In this document: positions 39,255 through 51,378 of the stretch, one piece after another
Numbering within the stretch: the stretch's first letter is position 1
How the letters are laid out: every line of letters begins with the position of its first letter
Source: Bartonella kosoyi
GTDB taxonomy: Bacteria > Pseudomonadota > Alphaproteobacteria > Rhizobiales > Rhizobiaceae
Direction of reading: 5' to 3'
DNA length: 64,000 bases
Assembly (NCBI RefSeq): GCF_003606325.2
Contig: NZ_CP031843.2
Coordinates: 1,736,001 to 1,800,000, forward strand
Notes under the pieces: generated by a model
The model's input: only the letters and a program-made list of their open reading frames with translations
Databases searched by the model: none
What the model was told of the DNA's origin: nothing
Translations under genes and position numbers: made by a program

Positions 39255-39437
39255 ATGACTGAACCGATAAATCTTCGCCAATTTCGAAAACAAAAAAAGC
39301 GTGCAGAAAAAGCTCTTCATGCTGCGGAAAATCGTTATCGTTTTGGACGGACAAAAACTGAAAAACTTTTCGAACAACAAAAATCTTTCAAAACGCAAAA
39401 ATTTCTTGATCAAAATCGTTTACGAAACGACGAATAA
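39255..39437 (+). CDS. DUF4169 family small basic protein
   Basis: This 60-residue, highly charged protein fits the DUF4169 pattern: an N-terminal NLRQFRKQKKRAEKAL, then AAENRYRFGRTKTEK and a C-terminal LDQNRLRND. It is predicted helical with no membrane segment. The function is unknown. It begins eight bases after the sspB stop codon and is followed by the ribbon-helix-helix gene after eleven bases, so the three probably form one transcript, an arrangement I recall from other Rhizobiales. Confidence 0.75.
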   Translation: MTEPINLRQFRKQKKRAEKALHAAENRYRFGRTKTEKLFEQQKSFKTQKFLDQNRLRNDE

Positions 39438-39448
39438 AGAGGGAAAAA

Positions 39449-39700
39449 ATGAAAGAAAGTGTTTGTATTGATTGGTCAAAAGTCATTCCGCAAAAGATAT
39501 CTGTTCGCGTTGATGGACACGCAACAAGCGTCTCTTTAGAACCGCCATTTTTAGAAATTCTCAAAGATATAGCCCGCAAAAAAGGACAATCTTTAGCCTT
39601 TATTATCACTGATATTGATAGCCAAAGACCACAACAAGTCAATCTTTCGTCCTCGTTACGCGTTTACGCTCTTCAAAGTATTCTGACAAAACGTCTTTAA
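39449..39700 (+). CDS. Ribbon-helix-helix domain protein
   Basis: This 83-residue protein has a single RHH-type fold: a strand SVRVDGHATSVSLEPPFLEI, then two helices (LKDIARKKGQSL and a C-terminal SSLRVYALQSIL). RHH proteins bind DNA as dimers, so a role as a small regulator is plausible, but target and ligand are unknown. GAGGGAAAA precedes the ATG. It is the last gene of the sspB run, and uvrD follows after about 110 bases. Confidence 0.75.
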   Translation: MKESVCIDWSKVIPQKISVRVDGHATSVSLEPPFLEILKDIARKKGQSLAFIITDIDSQRPQQVNLSSSLRVYALQSILTKRL

Positions 39701-39808
39701 ATACTTGCTTTTGTTTTAACATCTCTCATTCAATTAAGGCTGTTGTGGCTTTAAAAAAGTTTTTTAAACCTAGCACTTTAATGAAAAAAAGATTACAAAA
39801 AAGGTATA

Positions 39809-42145
39809 ATGAATAATTTTTCCGATCATATACCTTTCTTTGAAAAAGATGGCGCTCCAACCCATGATGAGAAAAACTCTGGGATTTCTTCCCATGTTCT
39901 AAAAAACAAACAATCATATAACATAGACTATTTAGAACAGCTCAACCCAGAACAGCAACAAGCTGTTATAAATACGGAGGGGCCTCTTTTAGTCCTTGCA
40001 GGTGCTGGTACTGGAAAAACACGTGTTTTAACAACCCGTATTTCTCATATTCTACGCTCTAGACTTGCCTCTCCTCAACAAATACTTGCTGTCACTTTTA
40101 CCAACAAAGCAGCCCGTGAAATGAAAATACGTATTGGTGAACTCATTGGAGAAGTGGTAGAAGGAATGCCTTGGCTTGGAACTTTTCATTCCACTGGAGC
40201 TAAAATTTTACGCCGCCACGCAGAGCTTGTTGATTTAAAAAGAAATTTTACAATTCTCGATAGCGATGATGTTCTCCGACTTTTAAAACAGCTTATTCAA
40301 GCTGAAGGATTAGACGACAAGCGCTGGCCCGCACGAAACCTTGCCATGATGATTGATTCTTGGAAAAATCAAGGGCTTTCACCAGAACATATCTCAAAAA
40401 GTGATTCGCATTCCTTTGGCAATGGCATGGGACGCGACCTTTATTACAGTTATCAAAATCGATTAAAAGATCTTAATGCTTGTGATTTTGGCGATCTTTT
40501 GCTTCATTCTATCTCTATCTTCCAACATAATCCAGATATTCTTCGCGAATATCATTCTCAATTTCGCTATATTCTTGTCGATGAATATCAAGATACAAAT
40601 ACAGCACAATATCTTTGGCTTCGCCTTTTGGCACAACATCCTCAAGATCAAAATGTTAATCTTTGTTGTGTTGGCGATGATGACCAATCCATTTATGGAT
40701 GGCGTGGTGCAAAAGTCGAAAACATATTACGATTTGAAAAAGATTTTCCTTCTGCCCAAATTATTCGTCTAGAACGCAATTATCGCTCAACATCTCATAT
40801 TCTTAAAGCCGCCTCTCATCTGATTGCTCATAATGAAGAAAGACTGGGCAAAGTTCTTTTTTCTGCTCAAATAAAGAGTGAGGAAGAAAAAGTAAAAATT
40901 CATTCAGCATGGGATTCGGCAGAAGAAGCGCGAGCCATTGGAGAAGAAATCGAACGCGCTAAACTAAGCGGTCATGCCTTAAATCATATGGCTATTTTGG
41001 TACGCGCCTCATTTCAAATGCGTGAATTTGAAGATCGCTTTGTAACGCTTGGTCTTAACTATCGCGTCATTGGTGGTCCTCGTTTTTATGAACGAATGGA
41101 AATACGTGATGCCATGGCTTATTTGCGCGTTGTTGTCCAACCCGCTGATGATTTAGCCTTTGAGCGTATTATCAATACCCCTAAACGCAGCATAGGCGAT
41201 GCAACCTTGCGCATTCTTTATGAGAGTGCACGCGCACGTGCTGTTTCTCTCTTTTCTGCGGCCACTGACATCATTGAAACAGACGAGCTAAAGCCTAAGA
41301 CACGTAGTGCTTTACGAAACCTTATTGAAAACTTCCGCCGCTGGCAAAATATGCTGCAAAACACCCCCCACAGAGAGCTTGCCGAGATCATTCTTGATGA
41401 TTCTGGTTACACCGCCATGTGGTTAGAAGACCGCTCACCAGAAGCGCCCACACGACTAGAGAACCTTAAAGAAATGATCCGTTCCATGGAACAATTTGAA
41501 AATCTTCAAAGCTTTTTAGAACATGTTGCACTGGTGATGGAAACGGAAAATAATGAGAACATGGATGCCGTCAACATCATGACACTTCATTCCGCTAAAG
41601 GGCTTGAATTTGAAACAGTTTTTCTTCCAGGCTGGGAGGAAGGGCTTTTTCCCCACCAACGCTCATTAGATGAATGTGGACGCTCAGGACTAGAAGAAGA
41701 ACGGCGCCTTGCTTATGTGGGGCTTACAAGAGCAAAAAAACATCTACATATATGGTTCGTATCCAACCGTAGAGTCCACGGACTTTGGCAATCTGCTCTT
41801 CCCTCCCGTTTTCTAGATGAACTACCAACAGAACATATAGAAGCCATAGCCACGGAAACATCTTATGGTGGTTATGGAAAATCCTCCTTTCAACATCACA
41901 ATTGCTTCTATAATGACTATGCAACACCAAGACAAAAGCGTGTACAAAAAAACAAAAATATTGAAGGGAACGTTATCGCTCAATCAATCTCTCACGCACC
42001 ATCAGATTTTTCTATTAATGATCGAATTTTTCACATAAAATTTGGTTATGGTCATATTACCGCGATAGACGATCACAAATTGACAATCATGTTTGAAAAA
42101 GCTGGAGAAAAGCGTGTTCTAGATAATTTTGTAGACAAAGCTTAA
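39809..42145 (+). CDS. uvrD: UvrD/PcrA-type DNA helicase II
   Basis: This 778-residue superfamily 1A helicase acts in nucleotide excision and mismatch repair. After an unusual 40-residue N-terminal extension comes the Q-motif LNPEQQQAV. Walker A is GAGTGKT at residues 65-71, motif Ia is FTNKAAREMK, motif II is VDEYQDTN, motif III GDDDQSIYGWRGA, motif V MTLHSAKGLEF and motif VI RRLAYVGLTRAKKHL. The C-terminus ends in a small Tudor-like segment (HIKFGYGHITAIDDHKLTI) as in PcrA. Length is normal. The start at 39809 has GGTATA rather than a clear ribosome binding site, and the first helicase motif lies far inside, so a later start is possible. Confidence 0.94.
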   Translation: MNNFSDHIPFFEKDGAPTHDEKNSGISSHVLKNKQSYNIDYLEQLNPEQQQAVINTEGPLLVLAGAGTGKTRVLTTRISHILRSRLASPQQILAVTFTNKAAREMKIRIGELIGEVVEGMPWLGTFHSTGAKILRRHAELVDLKRNFTILDSDDVLRLLKQLIQAEGLDDKRWPARNLAMMIDSWKNQGLSPEHISKSDSHSFGNGMGRDLYYSYQNRLKDLNACDFGDLLLHSISIFQHNPDILREYHSQFRYILVDEYQDTNTAQYLWLRLLAQHPQDQNVNLCCVGDDDQSIYGWRGAKVENILRFEKDFPSAQIIRLERNYRSTSHILKAASHLIAHNEERLGKVLFSAQIKSEEEKVKIHSAWDSAEEARAIGEEIERAKLSGHALNHMAILVRASFQMREFEDRFVTLGLNYRVIGGPRFYERMEIRDAMAYLRVVVQPADDLAFERIINTPKRSIGDATLRILYESARARAVSLFSAATDIIETDELKPKTRSALRNLIENFRRWQNMLQNTPHRELAEIILDDSGYTAMWLEDRSPEAPTRLENLKEMIRSMEQFENLQSFLEHVALVMETENNENMDAVNIMTLHSAKGLEFETVFLPGWEEGLFPHQRSLDECGRSGLEEERRLAYVGLTRAKKHLHIWFVSNRRVHGLWQSALPSRFLDELPTEHIEAIATETSYGGYGKSSFQHHNCFYNDYATPRQKRVQKNKNIEGNVIAQSISHAPSDFSINDRIFHIKFGYGHITAIDDHKLTIMFEKAGEKRVLDNFVDKA

Positions 42146-42200
42146 CGAAAGAAAACCACAATCCCTTTTTTCAAAAGACCTCTTTATTTTATTTTGAATG

Positions 42201-42830
42201 TCATTTCCATTTGCGAACAAAAGCTTCAATGGAAAGGTTTTGCATATCAGGCAATGCGTTGTAAATTTTATCAAGGGGCCAATCCCACCAAGCCATATCT
42301 AAAAGATTTTCTATGACATGATCGGGAAAACGCATCCGCAATTGTTGAGCTGGAACCCCAGCAACAATCGTATAAGGCATCACATCTTTCGTTATAACAG
42401 CATTAGCTCCAATAATTGCCCCATGTCCAACTGTTACCCCAGGCATAATAACCGCTCCATGCCCAATCCATACATCGTGCCCAATGATAACACGTTTTGC
42501 ACAACGCTTTTCGCGAAAAGAACAATCGAGGGACCTATAACGAAAATATTCATTTGGCCGATAGGTTATTTTATGCGTTGAAACGCGCTCCATGGGATGC
42601 TCCAACGCATTCATCCGTACATGAGATGCAATAGAACAAAAACGACCAATATCGCTATAAATAGCCTCACTATTCCGTTCTAAATAAGAAAAATCCCCAA
42701 TGGTTACATCCCTCAAAATGACTCGCTCATTAATTTCCACATAGCGTCCTAATTTACAACCATGCAACCGTGCCGTTGTGTGAATACGTGGTTTACTTTC
42801 ATGGAATCGAAGATCATTCTCAATATTCAT
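42201..42830 (-). CDS. Hexapeptide-repeat acyltransferase (phosphonate-cluster type)
   Basis: This 209-residue left-handed beta-helix transferase of the xenobiotic acyltransferase group resembles the family often found in phosphonate (phn) clusters (TIGR03308). Imperfect hexapeptide repeats span about residues 15-70 and 115-160 (VIIGHDVWIGHGAVIMPGVT, VGHGAIIGANAVITKDV). YTIVAGVPAQQLRMRFP closes the coil, and the helical C-terminus has LAWWDWPL-like MAWWDWPLDKI. The catalytic histidine is probably in the NALEHPMERVS loop near residue 77. No phn gene is in the window, so acceptor and role are unknown. It stands alone, convergent with uvrD. Confidence 0.8.
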   Translation of the reverse strand: MNIENDLRFHESKPRIHTTARLHGCKLGRYVEINERVILRDVTIGDFSYLERNSEAIYSDIGRFCSIASHVRMNALEHPMERVSTHKITYRPNEYFRYRSLDCSFREKRCAKRVIIGHDVWIGHGAVIMPGVTVGHGAIIGANAVITKDVMPYTIVAGVPAQQLRMRFPDHVIENLLDMAWWDWPLDKIYNALPDMQNLSIEAFVRKWK

Positions 42831-42968
42831 TTAGCTTTCACCAATTTTTGTCCGATAATTAACACAAGAGACATAACCATCAGATGAGCAAAATCAACCA
42901 TGAAACAAAGATTGCAAAACAAACCAGCCAATGCTAGAGTTTTTGGGCACCTTTAAGAGAGACAAGCT

Positions 42969-43550
42969 ATGAAGAATGTAATCCGCATCTTGGGACTAAC
43001 AGTTATATTTCTTACGGGAATTTTTATTTATGATACATTGATCAATAAGCCTTTAGGTGATGACTTTACGCTCACCGATTCAAATGGACAAACTGTTACG
43101 CAAGCTGATGTTCGCAGTAAACCTTCAGTTATTTTCTTCGGTTTTACGATGTGCCCTGAAATCTGTCCTACAACATTGATGAATCTTGATCGATGGTTAA
43201 CAGCTCTTGGACCAAAGGCTGATAAATTAGGAATATGGTTTGTGACCGTTGATCCTGAACGAGATACACCGGAAGCTCTTCATGAATATCTTAGTAATTT
43301 TACCAATAAAATTATTGGCATTAGCGGAGAGCCTGAGAAAGTTCATAAAATGGTTAATTCATTTAATATTTTTGCTGAAAAAGTACCGGGAACAGATGGA
43401 AATTATACTTATGATCATACAGCAGCAATTTTTTTGCTTAAAAAAGGTGGCAAACTCGCTGGTATTATACCTTATGAACCCACAGAAGACGATAATGAGT
43501 TAAAAGACGAAATTGCCATTGAACGACTCAAAAAACTTGTCTCAAACTAA
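42969..43550 (+). CDS. SCO1/SenC-family copper chaperone
   Basis: This 193-residue thioredoxin-fold protein is anchored by an N-terminal helix (about residues 5-22) with the rest in the periplasm. The copper site is complete: C62 and C66 in FTMCPEICPTTL and H150 in TYDHTAAIF. SCO proteins deliver copper to the CuA site of cytochrome c oxidase or act as thiol reductases for it. No oxidase gene is nearby. GAGAGACAAGC lies before the ATG at 42969. prmA follows 30 bases after its stop codon, so the two could share a transcript. Confidence 0.92.
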   Translation: MKNVIRILGLTVIFLTGIFIYDTLINKPLGDDFTLTDSNGQTVTQADVRSKPSVIFFGFTMCPEICPTTLMNLDRWLTALGPKADKLGIWFVTVDPERDTPEALHEYLSNFTNKIIGISGEPEKVHKMVNSFNIFAEKVPGTDGNYTYDHTAAIFLLKKGGKLAGIIPYEPTEDDNELKDEIAIERLKKLVSN

Positions 43551-43580
43551 ATAAAAAGCCAATTATAAAGAAAGAACAGG

Positions 43581-44450
43581 ATGTCACAGCAAATTCGTCT
43601 GTATTATACTGCTTTTAAAAGTGAAGCAGAACGATTTTATACGCTTATAGAAACAGCTTTTGATGAAGAAGGGTATCCTTTGGCTCTTACAGAGATAGAT
43701 GAAAAAAATGCCATCTATGAGCTTTCACTCTATGTAGACCAAGATAATCAAGAACATGTCTCGAAACGTTTTGCACAGACCCTTTCTATAGATTCTGATA
43801 AAATTAATAGGGAAGTTTTACCTAATATTGATTGGGTGCAAAAAAGCCTAGAAGGACTACAACCTGTACATGCTGGCCCTTTTCTCCTTCATGGAAGCCA
43901 TAACCGTAACGATATCCCACAAGGTGTTTTTCCCATTGAAATTGACGCAAATCAAGCTTTTGGCACTGGACATCATGGAACAACAGCCGGTTGTTTAGAA
44001 ATGATTGCCAAAGTCATGAAACACGAGAATCCACAAAATGCCCTTGATCTTGGAACTGGCAGTGGTGTCTTAGCCATTGGCATAGCAAAGCTCAAAGCTA
44101 TTGCTATACTTGCATCTGATATTGATCCCATTGCTATTAAAGTTGCACAACACAATATCGCACTCAATGGCGTAGAAAAATATATTAGGGCAATTACAGC
44201 AATAGGTTTTGCCCATGATGAAATTGTATCACGTGCGCCCTTTGATCTTATCATTGCCAATATCCTTGCCAATCCGCTTATTGAACTTGCACCAGGAATG
44301 GTTCAAGTCCTTCAAAAAGGTGGATCACTTGTACTTTCTGGAATCCTTGAAGAACAACATGATCTTGTATTGGAATCTTATGTAAAACAGGGATTAAAAC
44401 ATCTTGAAACATACCACCGTCAAGGATGGGTTACGATACATCTGAAATAA
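43581..44450 (+). CDS. prmA: Ribosomal protein L11 methyltransferase
   Basis: This 289-residue S-adenosylmethionine-dependent enzyme methylates lysines and the N-terminus of ribosomal protein L11. An N-terminal substrate-recognition domain (to about residue 110) is followed by the methyltransferase core with IEIDANQAFGTGHHGTTAGC, motif I ALDLGTGSGVLAIGIAKL near residue 153, SDIDPIAIKVAQHN, and the motif IIANILANPLIELAP. AAAGAACAGG precedes the ATG at 43581. The aminopeptidase gene starts 18 bases after its stop codon. Confidence 0.95.
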   Translation: MSQQIRLYYTAFKSEAERFYTLIETAFDEEGYPLALTEIDEKNAIYELSLYVDQDNQEHVSKRFAQTLSIDSDKINREVLPNIDWVQKSLEGLQPVHAGPFLLHGSHNRNDIPQGVFPIEIDANQAFGTGHHGTTAGCLEMIAKVMKHENPQNALDLGTGSGVLAIGIAKLKAIAILASDIDPIAIKVAQHNIALNGVEKYIRAITAIGFAHDEIVSRAPFDLIIANILANPLIELAPGMVQVLQKGGSLVLSGILEEQHDLVLESYVKQGLKHLETYHRQGWVTIHLK

Positions 44451-44467
44451 ATGAAAAGGACGTTGTT

Positions 44468-46294
44468 ATGTATCAATCTTTTGAAGCAACAACAAATCCC
44501 AGCCATGCTCTCGGGCGTATTTCCTCTCTTCGTAAAGAACTCGATCGTCTTGGGCTCGATGGTTTTCTTGTTCCCCGTAGCGATGAACATCAAGGAGAAT
44601 ATGTTCCCCCCCATGCTCAACGCTTAAGCTGGCTCACTGGCTTTACGGGTTCAGCAGGGATTGCTCTCATTTTAAAAAATAAAGCTATTATCTTTACTGA
44701 TGGACGCTACAAACTCCAAGTTCGCCAACAAACTGATCCTCATATTTTTGAATATGAAGATCTCGTAACGTTCCCCCCCTCACAATGGCTTGAAAAAAAT
44801 GGAAAACAACTTTCTATTGGCTTTGATCCATGGCTCCACACCATTGCCGCTACAGATACACTGAAAAAATCCTTAGAGATAAAAACAGGTGGAAAGCTTA
44901 TAGCAGTTCAACAAAATCCTACTGACCTTATTTGGCATGATCAACCACCATTACCACAATCTGCCTTATCGATTCATCCTCTCCAATATGCAGGATGGGA
45001 TAGTGATGAAAAGCTCTCTTTAATTCGCAAAACCATACAACAAATCCGTGCAGATGCTTTTATTTTTACAGATCCCTCCTCTATTGCATGGATATTCAAT
45101 ATACGTGGCAATGATGTTTCCAATACACCTTTTTCTCTTTGTTTTGCCCTGATACCCATAGAAGAAATACCAGCCTTATTCATTGATAGCAAAAAGCTTG
45201 GTATAGAACAAAAACAATATCTGGAACGTTATGCAAAATTATATGAACCAGAACAGTTTATTGTAAAGATCAAAGATTATAATCAAAAAGGCATGATTTT
45301 TGCCTTAGATCCACAGTTAACATGCGAAAAGTTACGCACTGTAATTGAAGAGGATGGACAATCTTTCATTACACTGACCGACCCTGCTGCTCTACCCCGT
45401 GCCATTAAAAATAACACAGAACTAGAAGGGGCGCGGAAAGCACATCTGTGCGATGGTGTCGCTCTTACCCGTTTTCTTGCTTGGTTAGACAAACAAACAC
45501 CAGGCACAATAAATGAAATTTCTGCTGCTCAAAAATTAGAAGAATTTCGCATAAATACAGCAAAAGACATGGGAAAAAAACTTGAAGATCTCTCTTTTGA
45601 TACAATCTCAGCAGCAGGTGCAAATGGAGCGATCATCCATTACCGTGTAACGAATGAAACCAATAAACAACTCAAGTCTGGTGAACTTTACCTTGTGGAT
45701 TCAGGTGGACAATACCGTGATGGTACCACAGATGTCACACGCACGGTAGCAATTGGGAATATTGGAGAAGAAGAAAAACGCTGTTTTACTCTGGTCCTAA
45801 AAGGCATGATTACTCTTTCAACCGCTTGCTTTCCAAAAGGAACACGCGGACAAGACATTGATGTTCTAGCACGCATTGCCTTGTGGAAAGCCGGTTTTGA
45901 TTATGCCCATGGTACGGGTCATGGCGTTGGTTCTTATCTTTCTGTTCATGAAGGACCACAAAATATTTCATGCAGAGGGAGCCAAGAATTGATCCCTGGA
46001 ATGATTGTTTCTAATGAACCTGGATATTATCGCGAAGGCGCTTTTGGTATCCGTCTTGAAAATTTGCTTATTGTAAAGCCAGCACAAAAAATTTCTGGTG
46101 GAGAGAAAGAAATGCTTTCGTTTGAAACACTCACCCATTGCCCCATTGATCGAAAGCTCATCCTTCCAGAGCTTTTAACACAAGAAGAGCGACAATGGCT
46201 CAATAATTACCATGCTCGTGTTTATCAGATGAATGCACCTTATTTAAATGAAGAAGAGAAAGAATGGGTAAAAGAGGCAACTATGCCTCTTTAA
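44468..46294 (+). CDS. Xaa-Pro aminopeptidase (M24B, aminopeptidase P)
   Basis: This 608-residue metallopeptidase removes N-terminal residues that precede proline. It has the three-domain form of eukaryote-like aminopeptidase P: two creatinase-type N-terminal domains (from LRKELDRLGLDGFLVPRSDE, to about residue 300) and the pita-bread catalytic domain. Metal ligands are visible in YLVDSGGQYRDGTTDVTRT (two Asp), GHGVGSYLSVHEGP (His), SNEPGYYREG (Glu) and GIRLENLL (Glu). The frame is open to an ATG at 44426 inside prmA, but AAAAGGA six bases before ATG 44468 decides the start. Likely cytoplasmic and co-transcribed with prmA. Confidence 0.93.
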   Translation: MYQSFEATTNPSHALGRISSLRKELDRLGLDGFLVPRSDEHQGEYVPPHAQRLSWLTGFTGSAGIALILKNKAIIFTDGRYKLQVRQQTDPHIFEYEDLVTFPPSQWLEKNGKQLSIGFDPWLHTIAATDTLKKSLEIKTGGKLIAVQQNPTDLIWHDQPPLPQSALSIHPLQYAGWDSDEKLSLIRKTIQQIRADAFIFTDPSSIAWIFNIRGNDVSNTPFSLCFALIPIEEIPALFIDSKKLGIEQKQYLERYAKLYEPEQFIVKIKDYNQKGMIFALDPQLTCEKLRTVIEEDGQSFITLTDPAALPRAIKNNTELEGARKAHLCDGVALTRFLAWLDKQTPGTINEISAAQKLEEFRINTAKDMGKKLEDLSFDTISAAGANGAIIHYRVTNETNKQLKSGELYLVDSGGQYRDGTTDVTRTVAIGNIGEEEKRCFTLVLKGMITLSTACFPKGTRGQDIDVLARIALWKAGFDYAHGTGHGVGSYLSVHEGPQNISCRGSQELIPGMIVSNEPGYYREGAFGIRLENLLIVKPAQKISGGEKEMLSFETLTHCPIDRKLILPELLTQEERQWLNNYHARVYQMNAPYLNEEEKEWVKEATMPL

Positions 46295-46522
46295 GTGAAG
46301 AAATACAATTTCTTTTACGCTTTCAACAAGAATACTCTCGCTCTTTTTTCAAGCAAAAATGTGGACTAAACATAAGGAAATAATTAAAATGCCTCATTAT
46401 TTTATCGTCTTGATAAGACTTTTACAGCATTAATAATTATAAATTGGCTTTCAATATCAGTAAATCGTATCTAATGAGAAAAAAATAAGAATATCCATCA
46501 CGCTTTAGCGTCATTTTCCCTC

Positions 46523-48721
<2,199 letters not shown>

Positions 48722-48815
48722 TCAACTCTTTAATTATAAAGTGAACTCAAATGAACACACGCTTGTCAGTAAAATAATTAATAAGCGATATTTTTATCGT
48801 TCAATCACTGAATCT

Positions 48816-50477
48816 TTATGCAAGAAGTTTTTGAGCAGCAGCTCGTGCCTCCTCAGTAATCTGTTCTCCTGCCAACATACGAGCAATTTCTTCTGCACGC
48901 TCCTCCTCTTCCATTTTATGAAGAACAGTCATAAAACACCCCTTATCATCACTTTCAATCTTTGAAATAAGAAAATGACTATGCGCTTTTGACGCGACTT
49001 GGGGTGCATGGGTAATAGCAAAAACCTGAATCTTTTCCGACAAACGTTGCAAGCGTTGCCCAATAGCGGCCGCAACAGCACCCCCAGCACCTGTATCAAT
49101 TTCATCAAAAATCAACGTGGGAGCTGATCCGCGATCAGATAACACAACCTTTAATGCCAATAAAAAACGAGACAATTCACCACCAGAAGCAACACTCAGC
49201 ATGGGTCCAGCACGTGTTCCAGGATTGGTTCGAACCCAATATTCAATACGATCACACCCCTCCGCACTTCGCCTTTCAACATCAGTCTGCATTTCAACAA
49301 TAAATTCTGCCTTTTCTAATTTCAACGCCGGCAACTCAGCCATAACACTTTCAGATAAATGCTTTGCTGTTTCCCGACGCTTTATTGTTAAGACTTTTGC
49401 CAACCTATCATAATTTTTTTGTGCCTCCCTTGCCTCATCTTCAAAACGCGTTAACGTGTTCTGAGCCTCTTCAAAATCCGTAAGTTCAGCATCCATTTTA
49501 TCGCGCAACTGGACCAATTCATCGGCAGAAACTTGATATTTACGCGCAAAACCGCGCAGCGTAAAAAGGCGTTCTTCTATCCGTTCCAATTCATCAGGTT
49601 CAAAATCCAATGCCCGCATTGCCGTCTCAATGCCTTCTTGTGCTGTTGCAAGTGCACACAATGCCTCATCAATAGATTTCACCACTGGTGCAATGAGCTC
49701 CTCTGCCTCAGGAATTTTCCGCTCCAAGCGCCTTACCAAATTAGAAAGCATCGGAATGGGCGATTTTTGACCACTTAAAAGATCATCCGCTTCTTTAATA
49801 TCCGTCGCTATTTTTTCTAATTTAAGCATATCTGCGCGACGAAGAGAGAGAGCCTCCTCTTCACCAACTTGAAAATCAAGCTTTTCAAGTTCTTCCACAC
49901 ACGCACGCAGATAATCCACCTCGCGCGTTGCATTTTCCACTTTAAGACGCTGTTTTTGCAAACGCTCTTCACATTCATGCCATACCCGATAACACTGGCG
50001 CAAATTTTCGACTTCATCTTCAAGCCCACCAAAAGCATCTAATAATTGGCGATGTATAGCAACATCAACAAGCGCACGATCATCATGCTGTCCATGGATT
50101 TCAACCAAGTGACGACCAACACTCCGCATCAATGCAACACTCGCCACCTGATCATTGATAAAGACACGACTACGTCCATCACTCGATTGCACACGCCGTA
50201 AAATAATATCCCCCTCATCATCAAGACCATTCTCACGAATAAGCTGACGTGCAGGATGTGAAATAGGGACATCAAAAACAGCCGTAACCTGCCCGCGATC
50301 AGTACCATGACGCACAAGCGAAGCATCTCCCCGTCCCCCAAGAGCCAGCGATAAAGCATCAAGGAGAATAGATTTTCCCGCCCCTGTTTCTCCAGTTAAA
50401 ACCGTCAATCCCGCCGTGAAATGAATATCGAGCATTTCGATCAAAACAATATTATGAATCGAAAGCTGTACCAGCAT
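48816..50477 (-). CDS. recN: DNA repair protein RecN
   Basis: This 553-residue SMC-like ATPase helps repair double-strand breaks. Walker A is GETGAGKS at residues 29-36. A long coiled-coil arm spans about residues 150-360. The ABC signature is SGGELSRFLLALK, and Walker B is LIFDEIDTGAGG, followed by ITHAPQVAS. The frame extends to a GTG at 50510 inside bamD, but ATG 50477 gives the normal MLVQLSIHNIVLI start, seven bases after the bamD stop codon. The tight spacing supports coupling to the lpxC-bamD-recN run. Confidence 0.96.
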   Translation of the reverse strand: MLVQLSIHNIVLIEMLDIHFTAGLTVLTGETGAGKSILLDALSLALGGRGDASLVRHGTDRGQVTAVFDVPISHPARQLIRENGLDDEGDIILRRVQSSDGRSRVFINDQVASVALMRSVGRHLVEIHGQHDDRALVDVAIHRQLLDAFGGLEDEVENLRQCYRVWHECEERLQKQRLKVENATREVDYLRACVEELEKLDFQVGEEEALSLRRADMLKLEKIATDIKEADDLLSGQKSPIPMLSNLVRRLERKIPEAEELIAPVVKSIDEALCALATAQEGIETAMRALDFEPDELERIEERLFTLRGFARKYQVSADELVQLRDKMDAELTDFEEAQNTLTRFEDEAREAQKNYDRLAKVLTIKRRETAKHLSESVMAELPALKLEKAEFIVEMQTDVERRSAEGCDRIEYWVRTNPGTRAGPMLSVASGGELSRFLLALKVVLSDRGSAPTLIFDEIDTGAGGAVAAAIGQRLQRLSEKIQVFAITHAPQVASKAHSHFLISKIESDDKGCFMTVLHKMEEEERAEEIARMLAGEQITEEARAAAQKLLA

Positions 50478-50484
50478 GAGAGAA

Positions 50485-51378
50485 TCAACGTGCCCTCTTC
50501 TTATCACCACCTAAAGCATGTGAGATCCAAGAAGTTTTGTGCTCATGTGGCACTATTTTATTCTTCTGCAAGAGATTATAAGAAAATTTATACCACTCAC
50601 TTTGGGGATAATTACGTCCTAAAATAGCGGCTGCCGTCTGTGCTTCCGCCGTTAAACCAAGAGCAAGATTAACTTCTGTTAAACGGAAAAGCGCCTCTTC
50701 AATTTGATTTGTATCGGAATACTCTTCAACGACAGTACGAAACCGTCTACTTGCAGCAAGATAGCGCCGCCCCTCTTCATAATAACGGCCAATCTGCATT
50801 TCTTTACCAGCCAGCTGTTCACGCCCGAAACGTATTTTATCCTTAGCATCCTTGACATATTCAGAATTCGGATAACGCTCTATAAGGAGCTGCATCGCAG
50901 CAATAGCACGTTTCGTATCACGTTGATCACGCGTAACATCAGGAATCCGACGGAAAGAAGAAAGACCAATAATATAGTACGCATAAGCCGAGTCAGTAGA
51001 CCCTGGATAAAGCGTAATATAGCGTTGAGCCATACTAATTGAATCATCATACTTTCCAAGCCGATAATTTGTAAAAGCACCCATGACTAAAGATTTACGT
51101 CCCCAGTCTGTATAAGCGTACTGTTTTTCAATCTTCAAAAATTTTTTCGCTGCATCTGCAAGACGCCCACTCTCAAGGCTGGCAAGCCCCTGATTATAGA
51201 GAACATCTGGTGGATCTATTTTCAAAACATAAGCAGATGGATCAAGGGTATTTTTCTCTTTAAAGAGACATCCTGCTAACATACAAGTACTTCCCAAAAG
51301 CATCACCCCCAATATTTTGCGTACAATATTAGATTTTCTATATGCCATATTTCTAATGTACACATGAGATTTTTTCAT
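50485..51378 (-). CDS. bamD: Outer membrane assembly lipoprotein BamD
   Basis: This 297-residue lipoprotein is an essential part of the BAM complex, which inserts beta-barrel proteins into the outer membrane. The signal peptide ends in the lipobox MLAGC (cysteine at residue 37 from the first ATG). Tetratricopeptide-type repeats follow, with DVLYNQGLASLESGRLADAA, YYIIGLSSFRRIP and LLIERYPNSEYVKDA. ATG 51378 has TGGAGG upstream. A second ATG at 51348 would give a shorter signal peptide of normal length, so either is possible. It lies between lpxC and recN, the usual order in Rhizobiales. Confidence 0.95.
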   Translation of the reverse strand: MKKSHVYIRNMAYRKSNIVRKILGVMLLGSTCMLAGCLFKEKNTLDPSAYVLKIDPPDVLYNQGLASLESGRLADAAKKFLKIEKQYAYTDWGRKSLVMGAFTNYRLGKYDDSISMAQRYITLYPGSTDSAYAYYIIGLSSFRRIPDVTRDQRDTKRAIAAMQLLIERYPNSEYVKDAKDKIRFGREQLAGKEMQIGRYYEEGRRYLAASRRFRTVVEEYSDTNQIEEALFRLTEVNLALGLTAEAQTAAAILGRNYPQSEWYKFSYNLLQKNKIVPHEHKTSWISHALGGDKKRAR

